Assembly: GCA_018524725.1 (NCBI GenBank)
Contig: JAEUWP010000610.1
Location: 21,018 to 85,017 of the forward strand
Direction: 5' to 3'
Source of the DNA: Podaxis mareebaensis
Taxonomy: Eukaryota; Basidiomycota; Agaricomycetes; Agaricales; Agaricaceae
Length of the DNA stretch: 64,000 bases
Position 1 is the first letter of the stretch. Each line of letters starts with the position of its first letter. The notes under the pieces are model-generated. The model was not told the origin of the DNA. It saw only the letters and a list, made by a program, of their open reading frames with translations, and ran no database searches. A program made the position numbers and the translations under genes. Of the stretch, positions 25,101 through 36,129 are shown one piece after another.

Positions 25101-27554
25101 CAGGACCTCAATATACCTCGACCCTGGAGGAGACTTCGGGGGCTCTCCGCAGCACTCGCCTTGTCTGTTCCGAAGGATGCATCATTTTTCAATCAACGTC
25201 GGTATTCCGTATGATCAATACTATGATATGTTATGATAGGCTATGATGTAGAGCAATAGTCGGGCATCGTCATGTACCGACATCAAGTCAAGAAATGGAA
25301 AGGCGGGGTAAGCGCCAATCCTCAAGCATGTCACCATTACACATTTCATAATTGATGTGAGTTGAGGCGACTCAAACAATGATGATCTGAGTCTTTGTCG
25401 ATGATTTCCTGACGGCATCTCTTTTTGCCCAGTCAGAACTCGGGTTGGTTGGAATCAAGCCCGAACTTCGCGCGATCTTGGAGGTGGGGTCTAATGGTGA
25501 AATCTGATGCATAGGAATAGACTTGACAGTGAATGGCAATATGTCGTTTGACATGCAGATAGACTTACACCAACTGGTGTACTTCTCCGAATAACTCATA
25601 AGAAATCCAGGGATATATCGAGGAATAGATCTCTTTCTTCGGAAGGAAAGACGGCTTTTCAGGGTAGAATCTTTTAGTTCGGATGGCCTTCTCCAGCCTT
25701 AGGGTCCAGGCAATGCTAGCTCTGCGTTCCCATCTGCCCCGTCGCGATGCTCAACTATTAAACAGAGATCATCATTCAAATTGCATCTCTGAAGTAAATG
25801 TCGCGTTCAGAAGGAGAAAAGCGCGCGCTAATGGCAGAGCAAACTCGAAACCGGGCGTTGATCCCAGTTTTCTATGTGATATGGAAACTGACAGTCGTGC
25901 CTTCCATTTACCACGATCGGTGACGCAAAGGAGAAGGAGAAGAGCTCGGATGGTATTGGGTAGTAAATATCTATGCACGAGAGATGTTTTAAATAGGAAT
26001 AGGTCCAAGACGGTAAGTGAAGCTCACCTCGGAGTCCCCCACCATGTGGTAGACGATTAAGGTGAGTGGAACGGTAGCGAATGGCAAAGTTACGGTTGCC
26101 GCGGTTACTTGAAGTAAAGAATGTGAAATAGAAAGAAAAATATACTATATTAAGAACTATCCCAGCCGTTCATCCAACCAAGCCATTCCTAGTACTCTGG
26201 CAAAGGAGTAATCGGAATGATTCTCTGATTCAGCGGATTGATAATACCCTGCCCAACAAAGGGGGGTTGAGAGCGACTAGAACAGCTAAGAAGCGTCATG
26301 AAGAAAGCAAGTGATCCTAACGAGACGCTGATATTTCAGAGCCTAGAACACTACTGGAAATCATCAATAGATGAGATGGGAAGAGGATACTCAAAGAGTT
26401 GCGTTACAGAAGGACAGTAAGGGTGTAGTGTCTGAGGCTCAAGGGTATCGTTACCTCGTTCCTGTTTTCCGAAGGCAATGGGCTTTCTTGAATCTTCACC
26501 ATCGACTCGGATACTCTTTCACCTAGAAGTCATGGCAGTCCAGCATACTGCTGCCCAAGTGCAGCGCTGTAGAATTTTTGGTTGGACTCGAGTGACAAAG
26601 CCAAGTCTGTCTGCCAATCAGTCCCCTCCCAAGTCATCCAGCAGAGACCTTGGTAGAGAAACATTCAACGCCTTTCTTTGGAATCTTATTGTGCGGATGG
26701 ATACCTTCTGCGTCGTTTCCTATGTCCTCCGGAAAGGATACATCAACACACGAATGCTGATTACCTGTGCATTTGCCTCTTCCTTCTTCTAATTGCCTAG
26801 CAATAAATAAAGGATTAAATGCATTGTGTGATTCGCAACCGACTGGTTGTACAAACCGTCAGTACCTTCCACATCCTGAGCGCCAAAAGGGTCACCAGAT
26901 GACAGTGTCTCATATGCATTCATGTCAACTATAATGAGATGGACGACGCGCGGACCGTCGATGAACGATAGTTCATGCACAAAGGCCGAGAAGTTGATAT
27001 GTAGCAGGCGAACTAATGAGGAAATCCCATTTGCGACAAAGCGAGCCAAGTCAATCGTCCTTGTACGTGTTCTAACACACTCTCAATCGTCCGGCTGAGA
27101 TTCCTGTTATCGTTCAAGAAGTCCGAGCATAAACGTACAGGGGCCAAGAATGAAGAATTAGAATTGAATTGCTGACTAATCAATCTTCCCATAAGTTTCG
27201 TGAACACTTGACGTAAGAACTGACTATTGGTCTTGGCATTCAAGATTCATAGTTGCTCCCAGACCACTCGGTTTGTCTTGGAGACCCGACTTCTTTAGCC
27301 TGACTATGTATCAGACTTCACAACTCAGGATTAGGCTTCGGCTCTTCCATGCTAGTTATTGTAGTTGAGACACAGCGAGTCACATTAATCTACGACTTGT
27401 TATAACAGCTTCACTGGATACTTCATTATCGGGGAGGGGAGACTTCACGGACCAGACGTCGCACTGGGACAAACAATAGCAAGAGAGAGGGTAAGGGGGA
27501 ATGGATGGTGTGGGTACTTGGAACAAAACGGAGCAACAGAATAGTTACATAAAA
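22142..27554. other. Gene-poor stretch of 5.4 kb
   Basis: No gene could be supported. Candidate frames worth a homology search are 22250-22573 (-, 107 codons with its own ATG), 23452-23805 (-), 25683-26060 (+, basic) and the adjoining minus-strand pieces 26789-27049 and 27013-27243, whose text looks protein-like. None shows a motif, and I could not link them by in-phase splice sites. CpG content is normal, so this is not the same kind of decayed DNA as 45-54 kb. Confidence 0.35.
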
Positions 27555-29846
27555 TCATGGGTTACGACACAAACTGGGTGCAGTTGGCGAGCCGGAACTT
27601 TCGCCAAACTTCTCCATGTCATAACTTTCAGTAACGATCGATGTGTTAGTTTTGCTTGGCGTCTGCCCCCTGCAAAGACTGCCTAGTAAACGCGGTTGCC
27701 CCCTGGATGGACCTCCACCGACATACACAGTGCCGGAATCCTCCGCCTGAGCGAGCACGAAGGGCGGTACGCTCGCCATTCCAACCTTCACCGCCACGGT
27801 TGCCCTTACTGCTTTCTCATCCCGATCCAACAGCATACACGTTATCCCGCTCCCATGCACCGCAAGGACGACCATGTCGTTCGGCCGACGCGTCACAGCG
27901 GCCTTTGTAAATACTCCAGTTCTGAGGTCAATAAGGGTAACCGCATACGGACGGGGTAAACTTCCAGACGGACTAGGACCTCTAGGGTGAGGGAGATCCC
28001 ACTGAGGAACCAGCTGGCGGGAGCCCCACTCTGAGGCATGGTCAAAAGTGGGATCTTGGGATTGCAACCATCTATAGGCGTCATGACCCGGAGTGATATG
28101 ATCCTCGACTACGATCCAAGTGTCCTTCTCCACGAACATAGTTCCAACCAGTAGTTCTAGGATCACGAAGGCGAGGGTTGCTAGCCAGATGACGACGGCG
28201 CCGCCCATGATACTGCCAGCCATGGACGCAATTCCAGTGATGAAGAGGATAACATAAGTCCAGATTGCCCATCGCTTCAAGCTCTTCATTTCAGGGTTAC
28301 GGTACAAGCCAGCCGAGTCGCGCTGGAGCCAATGGGTCAGATTGACGGATTTGGGACCAATGATGGACAAAACTGGTTCCGCGGGCTGGTTGCTGGCTTT
28401 ACGAAGCTTGACCGGGATGGCCGTAACAAGGGCCTCAAGTCGCTCAGATCCCTCCCTCGGTGTAATCGGCTTCCCCCACCATCGGTATTCCTCCACCTGT
28501 GGATCCGCAAGTTTGCATACCGCCGCCAGGAGCGCCGCATTGTAGTACCCCTGATTGAGCTCTAGCAGCCACGCCAGATCCGCCCAGCCGTTCTCACCCC
28601 GCAAATCGTGTAAGTGGGATCTGCGTGGAAGTAGGCCGTTCAATGCCTTTCCGAGGAGATTGTGCTCATGGAAGTCACCCGCTTCGCTCCTGCGGATGGC
28701 TTCGACGACGAGGGAATGGATTGCGGATTGCCAGGTGACTCCTCCAGAGTTTGTCGCATGTTGCATGATGTTGTAGAGATGCCAGTGTTTGGCTTCTTCA
28801 GCACGGGCCTGCATATCAGCGCGGAACTCCTGACCAGAAACAATGGTGATGCGGCTCTCGAGCTTCTGCGAGTCGGAGTCCTTCGACCTCGTCATCTGGA
28901 GAACTTCGGGGGTGTGTAAGATTTCGCCCATAGTGAACAACCGAGTACCCCATGGGCAATCAACGCCGGTGTGGTCGCAATCCTCGACATGACAAAAAAC
29001 AATGACTCGCTTCGCTCCTCGGAAGATATCAGTAAGGTTTCCAATTTCAATGTCCCTCTGTCGGTTAATCTCCTTCTCCTCCCTGGCCCTGTGATCGAAG
29101 AGGCAGAACTCGTCCAACCAGATGAACTCTACGCCGTCGTCCGCCCCATGAATCGTCTTTCGCGCTCGCGCGTACTCGTCCAGCATGGCCTGGGAGATCT
29201 TCTGGCGGTTTCGAAGACTATATCTGCGCTTCCCATCTGGCTCAATCTCCGGTTGGGGATCGAGTTCACCCCCCGCCTTGAAGAAGAGCTCCTCCGCACT
29301 CTCCATCGCATAACTAATTGCTGTATATCCACGTTCTCGAATTTGTTTCTGTAACGCCTGGGCCTCAGGAGGTCGCTGGGCTTTGCCCGAGCCGTCTTTG
29401 TCGTCTTTCTCGCGCCCCCTTTCGTATCTGACTTGCGTCTGAAATACGACCTTCGCACCGCGGAAGACCACCTCCAACAGCCATTTCGGCTTATTGCCAG
29501 TAACCGCGTATTGCCCACCGGAGGCGACCTTGACATGTCCTTGCTCGGGAATTAATGATCCCGGAGATTCCAATAGAACGGCATCCGGAGTCTTGGCCCA
29601 TTCGACCCCCCACAAGATCCGCTTCAGAATGTCGTCCGTAGATCGATCAGTGTGGGGGATCAAAATATATATTGGGGACAGAAATATGGCGAAGAAGAGG
29701 CGAAGGAGATTGGCGGGAACATGTAGGACGCTGTCTGGTTTACGGCCGAACCAGAGGGGACCTTTGACTCCCGGATCCTCTTGTAAGAGACGTCGAGGTT
29801 GTACATGGGTTATGAATATACGCCAGGATTCGGTGATGCCAGGCAT
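27555..29846 (-). CDS. HET-like membrane protein, copy 1
   Basis: Intronless gene of about 763 codons. The start is taken at the ATG at 29846 (MPGITESW), because copy 2 and the decayed copy begin at the same point; the open frame upstream has only a CTG. Near residues 170-180 is GYTAISYAM, then EFIWLDEFCLFD, then RQRDIEIGNLTDIFRGAKRV followed by VIVFCHVEDC. This is the order of HET-domain blocks: Y-x-x-SY, WxDxxC, and Q...IF..A..V. The usual WG after the first block is missing, so this is a divergent HET-like domain. A hydrophobic helix lies near residue 50 and two more near 525-570 (GGAVVIWLATLAFVILELLV). The C-terminal part has beta-like text (YAVTLIDLRTGVFTKAAVT). HET proteins act in fungal non-self recognition and cell death; a role here is inferred. 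Confidence 0.75.
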   Translation of the reverse strand: MPGITESWRIFITHVQPRRLLQEDPGVKGPLWFGRKPDSVLHVPANLLRLFFAIFLSPIYILIPHTDRSTDDILKRILWGVEWAKTPDAVLLESPGSLIPEQGHVKVASGGQYAVTGNKPKWLLEVVFRGAKVVFQTQVRYERGREKDDKDGSGKAQRPPEAQALQKQIRERGYTAISYAMESAEELFFKAGGELDPQPEIEPDGKRRYSLRNRQKISQAMLDEYARARKTIHGADDGVEFIWLDEFCLFDHRAREEKEINRQRDIEIGNLTDIFRGAKRVIVFCHVEDCDHTGVDCPWGTRLFTMGEILHTPEVLQMTRSKDSDSQKLESRITIVSGQEFRADMQARAEEAKHWHLYNIMQHATNSGGVTWQSAIHSLVVEAIRRSEAGDFHEHNLLGKALNGLLPRRSHLHDLRGENGWADLAWLLELNQGYYNAALLAAVCKLADPQVEEYRWWGKPITPREGSERLEALVTAIPVKLRKASNQPAEPVLSIIGPKSVNLTHWLQRDSAGLYRNPEMKSLKRWAIWTYVILFITGIASMAGSIMGGAVVIWLATLAFVILELLVGTMFVEKDTWIVVEDHITPGHDAYRWLQSQDPTFDHASEWGSRQLVPQWDLPHPRGPSPSGSLPRPYAVTLIDLRTGVFTKAAVTRRPNDMVVLAVHGSGITCMLLDRDEKAVRATVAVKVGMASVPPFVLAQAEDSGTVYVGGGPSRGQPRLLGSLCRGQTPSKTNTSIVTESYDMEKFGESSGSPTAPSLCRNP
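28464..28668. repeat. 205-base tract identical to 32516-32720
   Basis: This part of HET copy 1 is letter-for-letter identical to the matching part of copy 2, while sequence on both sides differs at many positions. Recent gene conversion is the simplest explanation. Confidence 0.85.
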
Positions 29847-31573
29847 GATGAGGGTAAGCCCAGGCAATCTGTAATGAGTATGAGGAAGCTAATGTAAGCT
29901 TTCGATTGTCAGGATAATATAATAACGGAACATCAGATTCACCTCAGGTGCTAGTAGCAGGACGCAGGATCAAGGGGTAGGTGGTGTCAGCAAAGACTGC
30001 CTGCGTGCAATGGTCAAAGTCTCTTATGTAGTGTATTGGGGTAAACACGCATAGAAAAATGCTCATAGATGGGCTTATAAGTCCTTGACGACACAGTTGT
30101 CCCTTAGCCAATTAACGCTTGAGCCAGGGCAATACCTCCACCCCTCGCGCTCGTTGGAGGTCTAACGGAGATCTCCTTTCTGCAGCCTGCTGGACAAGAG
30201 GGATCCCAATAGGGCTGTTGACAACATATTTAAGATTTACATTAAAATCTCTTTCCAAGTTAGATGCATAACGAGAATGGCCTGCAGAGCAAGTTTCTTG
30301 TGTCAGTTACGTGCCTGATTGACACATATGTTGCCATGTCTCCATTTTCCCCATAGCGTTGGGTTCGCAGAACGCGCCTCAGGTGTGATCAAGAGCCACC
30401 AACGATAGGTTTCCGGGGGATGCAAGAGATATAAAGAATGCTTGAGGGCATTGGCATACAATTGAAGGATGGTGGAGAATGGATGAAAAATAATGGTCCG
30501 GAAGGATAGGTGAGTTAGGTCTAGGATTTCAGAAAAGACAAACGAGTCAAGGAACGAACCAAAATCAGCTCCCAGCACCTGTCCATCATATGTCAGACCT
30601 GCATTACATCGGTCTGTTAACAATTAGAGTGAGTCACTGCGTTACATCTTGGTTAGGGGGCTCTCTCACTTGCAACACGTTAATGAATTCGTTCCTTACC
30701 TCATTTTCTCATGAACATGAGGCATATCAACTGCCGCTATATACTCAAACTACACAACTTGTCGTTATCGTTCTCAGAGATCAGCCAAGGGTTTCCAACA
30801 CTCCACTATAGAGCAGGTCAGCAATAGCCCTTTTCCTTGCCCTGTCTTATTCTTCCTCGGACAACCCTTTTGCTGGTTGGCCCTTTTCATCTTCATTGAC
30901 TACCTATGGTATGTGTGCTGTGATAGTAGCACCCGCCCTCAAGTACAATCTGCCAAGTCCTTTTACAGCCCTCTCGACACCTTGTGCAGTTGCACTGGTA
31001 CCAGCCCAAAGAATTGATGCCATGTTCCGCTGGGAACTGGGATCATACATTGCCATCAGCGTGTCTATGTCCGTTTTCGCAGCAGAAACACGTGAGGAGT
31101 AGGAAAAAAGCAGGATATATTTATAGCACTGTACACAGTGCACCGTGGCCAGACGAACCAAGATTGTCGAGGAGAGGTCAACGCCCATGGTGGCAAGAGA
31201 AGCAGAGGGGGCGGGAAAGTTGATGATGACATAAGCACTAGATAAGATCCGATCAAGGCTAGATCGAGAACGATGGAAGAGCTGGCATTAGTCAAGTCGT
31301 TGCTCATGCAATCAGACCAGTTACGACGAGATATAACCCCCGTCAAAGTCCACTAGAGTTGATATACAGCAAATTACATTAACACGCGAAATATATGCAC
31401 CAAACCCGTTCGGCACTAGCGTGAGGCGAAAGAAACTCTGAGTGTTGGATATCAGAGGGCCAATGACGAGCACTGGAAAGGAAGAAGGAGAGAGGAAGGA
31501 AAGAAAAGAGCGTGGATGATGGAGACTATCTGTCGAAAACAACGTCGATCTACAAAATATAGCCAGACAAAAT
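29847..31573. other. Spacer between the two HET-like genes
   Basis: Contains the promoter of copy 1 and the 3' flank of copy 2. Minus-strand frames at 30303-30623 and 30904-31188 look partly protein-like; one reads SAAKTDIDTLMAMYDPSSQR, then a helical Ala/Gly-rich stretch. A small spliced gene cannot be excluded, but none could be built. The upstream sequence of copy 1 shares pieces with that of copy 2, for example ATTCACCT and GCAGGATC in the same order. Confidence 0.4.
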
Positions 31574-33904
31574 TCAAGCGTTATGACGCGAACCCAGCAC
31601 ATTCAGCGAGCTAGAACTCTGACCCAACTTCTCCGGGTCGTAGCTTCCGTTGGTGGTGGAAAGATTCGGGTTTGAAGGCGGAGCAGGCTGTAGTCCCCGG
31701 ATGATGCGTGGTGAACGTGGATGTTGCCCCCTGTAAGGTCTTCCTCCAACATATACAGTGCCAGAAAGCTCCGCTTGAGCCAGCACGAAGGGCGGTAGAT
31801 TCGCCATCCCAACCTTGACCGCGATGGTTGCCCCTACTGCCTTCTCATCCCTATCAAGCAACATACATGTTATGCCGCTCCCGTGCGCCGCGAGAATGAC
31901 CATGTCGTTTGGACGACTCGTCACAGCGGCTTTCGTGAATATCCCCGTTCTGAGATCAATGAGAGTGACTTCATACGGAAGGGGCGGGCTTCCGGGCGGA
32001 CTTGGGCCTCGGGAGAGAGGAGTATCCCACTTAGGGATTAGCTGGCGAGGACCCCACTCTGAGGCTTTATCAAAAGTAGCATCCTGTGATTGTAACCAAC
32101 TCAAGGCGTCATGACCTGTGACATGGTCTTCGACGACAAACCAAGTGTCCCTCTCCACGAACATAGTCCCGACTAGTAACTCCAGGATAACAAAGGCGAG
32201 GGTCGCTAGCCAGATGATGCTAAGCCCAGCCCCGATCTTGTCATTAATTGCGGATCCATCAGTAGCGGATACAAAAATGGCGAGTCCAACAATGGCGAAT
32301 GTTACACAAGTCCAGGTTGCCCATCGTTTCAAGCTCTTCATTTCGTCGTTGTTGTGTAGGCCAGCAGCGTCGCGCTGGAGCCAATGAGAAATAGTGGCGC
32401 ACCGGGGGCCGATGATGGACAGGACGGGTTCCAGAGCGTGGTTGTCGGCCCTGCGAAACGTGGCCGGGATGGCCGTAGCAAAGGCCTCAAGTCGCTCGGA
32501 TCCTTCTTTCGGTGCAATCGGCTTCCCCCACCATCGGTATTCCTCCACCTGTGGATCCGCAAGTTTGCATACCGCCGCCAGGAGCGCCGCATTGTAGTAC
32601 CCCTGATTGAGCTCTAGCAGCCACGCCAGATCCGCCCAGCCGTTCTCACCCCGCAAATCGTGTAAGTGGGATCTGCGTGGAAGTAGGCCGTTCAATGCCT
32701 TTCCGAGGAGATTGTGCTCACGAAAGTCACCCGCTTCGTCCCTCCGAATGGCTTCGACAACGAGAGAGTGGATCGCGGATTGCCAGGTGACTCCTCCAGA
32801 GTTTGTCGCATGTTGCATGATGTTGTAGAGATGCCAGCGTTCGGCTTCTTCAGCACAAGCCTGCATATCAGCGCGGAATCGCTGTCCAGAGACAATGGTG
32901 ATGCGGCTCTCGAGCCTATGAGAGTCGGAGTCCTTCGACCTCGTCATCCGGAGAACTTCTGGGGCGTATAAGATCTCGCCCATAGTGAATAACCGGTTGC
33001 CCCAGACGCAATCGCTGTCTGTGTGGTTGCAATCCTCGACATGACAGAAAACGACGACACGCTTCGCTCCTCGAAAGATATCGGCTAAATTTCCGAGTTC
33101 TATGTCCCTCTGTCGCTTGACCTCCTCCTCATCCTTGACCGCGGGATCGGAGAGGCAGAACTCGTCCAACCAGATGAACTCTACGCCGTCCTCCGCCCCA
33201 TGAATTTTCCTTCGAGCACGCGCGTACTCATTTAGCACGACCTGGGAAATCTTTTGGCGGTTTCGAAGACTGTACTTGCGCTTTCCACCTGGCTTGATCT
33301 CCGGTTGGGGGTCGAGTTCACCCCCCGCCTTGAAGAAGAGCTCCTCCGCACTATCCATCGCATAACTAATTGCCGTATATCCTTTTTCTTCAATTTCCTC
33401 CTGCAACGCCTGCGCCTCAGGAGATAACCTGGCTTTCCCAGAGCCTGCCGCGTTTCTGCCCTTCTTCCTTCGCTCCCACTCGTACCTCTCTTGCTTCTGA
33501 AACGCAATCTTCGTCCCGCGAAACACGACCTTCAAAATCCACCTTGGCCTGTTGCCGGTGACTTGGTATTTCCCGCTGGAGACTACCTTGACCTTTCCTT
33601 CTTCAGGAATCAATGATCCAGGAGATTCCAACAGGACTGCATCCGGAGTCTTGGCCCATTCGATCCCCCACAAGATCCGCTTCAACACGTCGTCAACAGA
33701 TCGTTTGGTGTGGGTAATTAAGAGATACAGTGGAGACATGAATATGGCGAAGAAGAGACGGAGGAGGTTGGCGGGAACATGCAGGGGACTGTCCGGTTCA
33801 CGGCCGAACCAGAGAGGACCTTTGATTCCTGGATCCTCTTGTAGGAGACGTCGAGGTTGCACATGGGTTATGAAGATGTGCCAGGACTCAGCGATGCCGG
33901 TCAT
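31574..33904 (-). CDS. HET-like membrane protein, copy 2
   Basis: Intronless tandem paralogue of the gene at 27555-29846, 776 codons from ATG 33904 (MTGIAESWHIFITHVQPRR). It has the same layout: an N-terminal hydrophobic helix near residue 52, GYTAISYAMDSAEELF, EFIWLDEFCLSD, RQRDIELGNLADIFRGAKRV and VVVFCHVEDCNH. A central domain of unknown type contains LYNIMQHATNSGGVTWQSAI and GENGWADLAWLLELNQGYY. Two membrane helices follow near 535-585, then a C-terminal beta-like domain. Compared with copy 1 it has small insertions and many substitutions but no break, so both genes look functional. Same strand and spacing of about 1.7 kb indicate tandem duplication. Confidence 0.75.
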   Translation of the reverse strand: MTGIAESWHIFITHVQPRRLLQEDPGIKGPLWFGREPDSPLHVPANLLRLFFAIFMSPLYLLITHTKRSVDDVLKRILWGIEWAKTPDAVLLESPGSLIPEEGKVKVVSSGKYQVTGNRPRWILKVVFRGTKIAFQKQERYEWERRKKGRNAAGSGKARLSPEAQALQEEIEEKGYTAISYAMDSAEELFFKAGGELDPQPEIKPGGKRKYSLRNRQKISQVVLNEYARARRKIHGAEDGVEFIWLDEFCLSDPAVKDEEEVKRQRDIELGNLADIFRGAKRVVVFCHVEDCNHTDSDCVWGNRLFTMGEILYAPEVLRMTRSKDSDSHRLESRITIVSGQRFRADMQACAEEAERWHLYNIMQHATNSGGVTWQSAIHSLVVEAIRRDEAGDFREHNLLGKALNGLLPRRSHLHDLRGENGWADLAWLLELNQGYYNAALLAAVCKLADPQVEEYRWWGKPIAPKEGSERLEAFATAIPATFRRADNHALEPVLSIIGPRCATISHWLQRDAAGLHNNDEMKSLKRWATWTCVTFAIVGLAIFVSATDGSAINDKIGAGLSIIWLATLAFVILELLVGTMFVERDTWFVVEDHVTGHDALSWLQSQDATFDKASEWGPRQLIPKWDTPLSRGPSPPGSPPLPYEVTLIDLRTGIFTKAAVTSRPNDMVILAAHGSGITCMLLDRDEKAVGATIAVKVGMANLPPFVLAQAELSGTVYVGGRPYRGQHPRSPRIIRGLQPAPPSNPNLSTTNGSYDPEKLGQSSSSLNVLGSRHNA
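32516..32720. repeat. 205-base tract identical to 28464-28668
   Basis: Partner of the identical tract in HET copy 1. It encodes the region around LAWLLELNQGYYNAALLAAV. Confidence 0.85.
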
Positions 33905-34786
33905 GACGATAAGAGGTTTAGGTCGCCTATGGGTTTCGGATAACGTAAGTTCTTGGTCGTCCTAATGGGATAGCGAAGAGATGTACAATTCACCTTGTGT
34001 GTTAATTGAGAGAGGCAGGATCGGGGAATTGACACCTGCATTATGATGGTGCGCAACCGCGACTCCTTATGTAGCCCGTTAGGTTAAGCGCCTCGCACAA
34101 AGGGTGCCTGGCGACATAAATACCTGAAACCGAGACAATACGATATCCCCACTCTCACCACCTGAGTGTTTACTGGGAATGCCGTTTATTCCCCTGGAAT
34201 TCGTCCGATTGAACGGAAAGATGTCCTCATGAGGTTGCCAGTAAGATGTCAAATGTCAAACATTATGGAAGGTGATCATCATGAGCTGTTGTTTCTTTGA
34301 TTGTTGACGAAGGCTCTTGTAGAGTACAATGTGATGCCGTCGGCTCGTGGAGCGAGAGACACAGTCGTCGATGGGAGGGCAAGATTTGTTCGGGGTAATG
34401 TGGTAGCATGCATAGATGAGTATCGCCCTGTGGACGGGTTCATTGTGCTATCTTTTCGTGATTGATTACTATCGATGTTGCGACGTTGCATCTGTTCCCG
34501 TAGCGTCAGATTTACAAAGCCAGCCCAAGTATGGAAAATACTCGGAAACCCACAGCAAGATAGGATTCGAGACAATGTTCGGGACCATTACAGATGTTTC
34601 AGGGCGTCGGTTACGGGTGAGGTACGGGAGAGACAGAACGAATAACAGCAGTCCGGGAATGCCGGATAAGGAGGAAACTGGAATCGATGTGCTTTGTTGG
34701 TTCATCATAGGCGAGATTTACACTAGGCGCGCTGAAAATAGATTGAGTCACCCCTCTATCATGTGAATGGGGAAAAGCTCACTCAC
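33905..34786. other. Upstream region of HET copy 2
   Basis: Probable promoter and leader of copy 2, then intergenic DNA. Overlapping frames at 34279-34575 (-) and 34416-34766 (+) show no motif. Confidence 0.4.
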
Positions 34787-35880
34787 TTTGTGTGTCCTTC
34801 TCCTCAACGCGGTTGTGAATACAGTCCATGCCTTCGCTCTCTCACGGTTTGGAGCATGTTAAGTGCCAGAACATTCTCGGATTCAACAACTACACTAAGT
34901 CATTGATGAGTGTGATGGTTGCCCTCGCGATCCGGGAGAAGGGCTTCCACAATCCCAGTAGAAACAAAGCCCGTCCTTTGACAGATTGCTGTAACCATGT
35001 CCAAAACGTTGGACCGTTTCTCTGTGGTCTCGAGCAACTCACAAGACCAAACTTTTGGTTATGATACACGGACAGCCGTAATAAGTTCAATTGAGATAGA
35101 CCCAAAGAGGAGCGCGGGGTATGAGAAAGCCATTGGATTGGGAGAGAGCGCAGTCGAGCCCAAGGCTCAGATTCATAACTCACAGGAAGAGTCCCGCACT
35201 TAGCACAAAAATACGTTGGTACCCTTTGCGTCGGATTGGTATGGTAGTGTTTTTGAGGTTTGTATATGGTATTTTTTTTGTGTTGGTTTGGAGGAAGTTT
35301 AGATCGGGTTGATGGGAGAGGACGACGAAATGAGTCCCCGTCATGCTTCTATGAAGGAAGTAAGTTCTAGGCTTTTTGACGCGACGAGGGGGGTTGTAAG
35401 TGGAGAATATCCAAGAGATACATCCCTCGAGGATTTGGAACACGATGCGAAGGATAACGAACGTGCCCTCCCAAGATTGGCCAAAAGCGAAGGCGTTAAG
35501 ACCAAAGATGGAAGAGGACGGAAAGTACAGCATGATGTTGCCACATGAAAGATTGAGGAAACTGAGTTTCTTCCAACTTGACTTCAACCACCCCATTCGG
35601 ACGCTCTTCTTGTGTTATGGCGTACACTGCATGCATCCATGGTACAGTGACAGGCCTCGTAGCACCAGAATCGATGTCCGTAAGTCGCAAGTTGTGGGAT
35701 GAGGCTCCGTTGCGGGTATTCGTCGTCAATTGGGTTGTCTTCCCAGCCCAAGGGTGTCGGCATGGGAAGGAATGGGCATGCAGGACGAAGGCATATGCTT
35801 GATTCCTGTCATACGTTTGGACGTGATGGTTGTTGATCGGACTTCAATGAAATTCCGGATTGCCATGCCGTCAGTGAATT
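34787..35880 (-). pseudogene. Broken copy of the four-helix membrane protein gene
   Basis: Paralogue of the intact gene at 36130-37344. Recognisable pieces in order are SKRMTGIKHM (near 35,820), LRLTDIDSGATRPVTVPWMH, QEERPNGVVEVKLEETQF, FGQSWEGTFVILRIVFQILE, GTHFVVLSHQP, TTIPIRRKGYQRIF, then ETTEKRSNVLDMVTAICQRT and VEALLPDRE. They sit in different frames, with shifts near 35,505 and 35,035 and in-frame stops, for example a TGA just after the LLPDRE block. The GTGAGT donor that ends the homologous exon is still present near 34,786. CpG content is normal here, so this copy decayed by indels rather than by CpG loss. Confidence 0.8.
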
Positions 35881-36129
35881 GGTCTCAAAGGCCGAGTCAG
35901 TGATCGTCAATTGCCTTGTTGAGCAGGGGTGGCGCAAGGGTGAGAGGTTTCACTGGGATATGGAGGACACGGTCACCGGTTGTCGGACGTTGTTTCATTG
36001 TTAGTATGATGGTTAAGATGCAAAAGTCTGAGTTTATGAGCTATTGGAAGGAACCGTTGATATCGGAAAATGCAATTACATATGTACATATGGCACAAAG
36101 CGTGAAGAATCAGGTGAAAACTTGATGCA

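Noticed and set aside
28971..29874. Plus-strand frames over the HET-like genes (also 33552-33965 and 32607-32971)
   Set aside because: Shadows of the intronless HET genes on the other strand; the same frames appear in both paralogues because the genes are similar.
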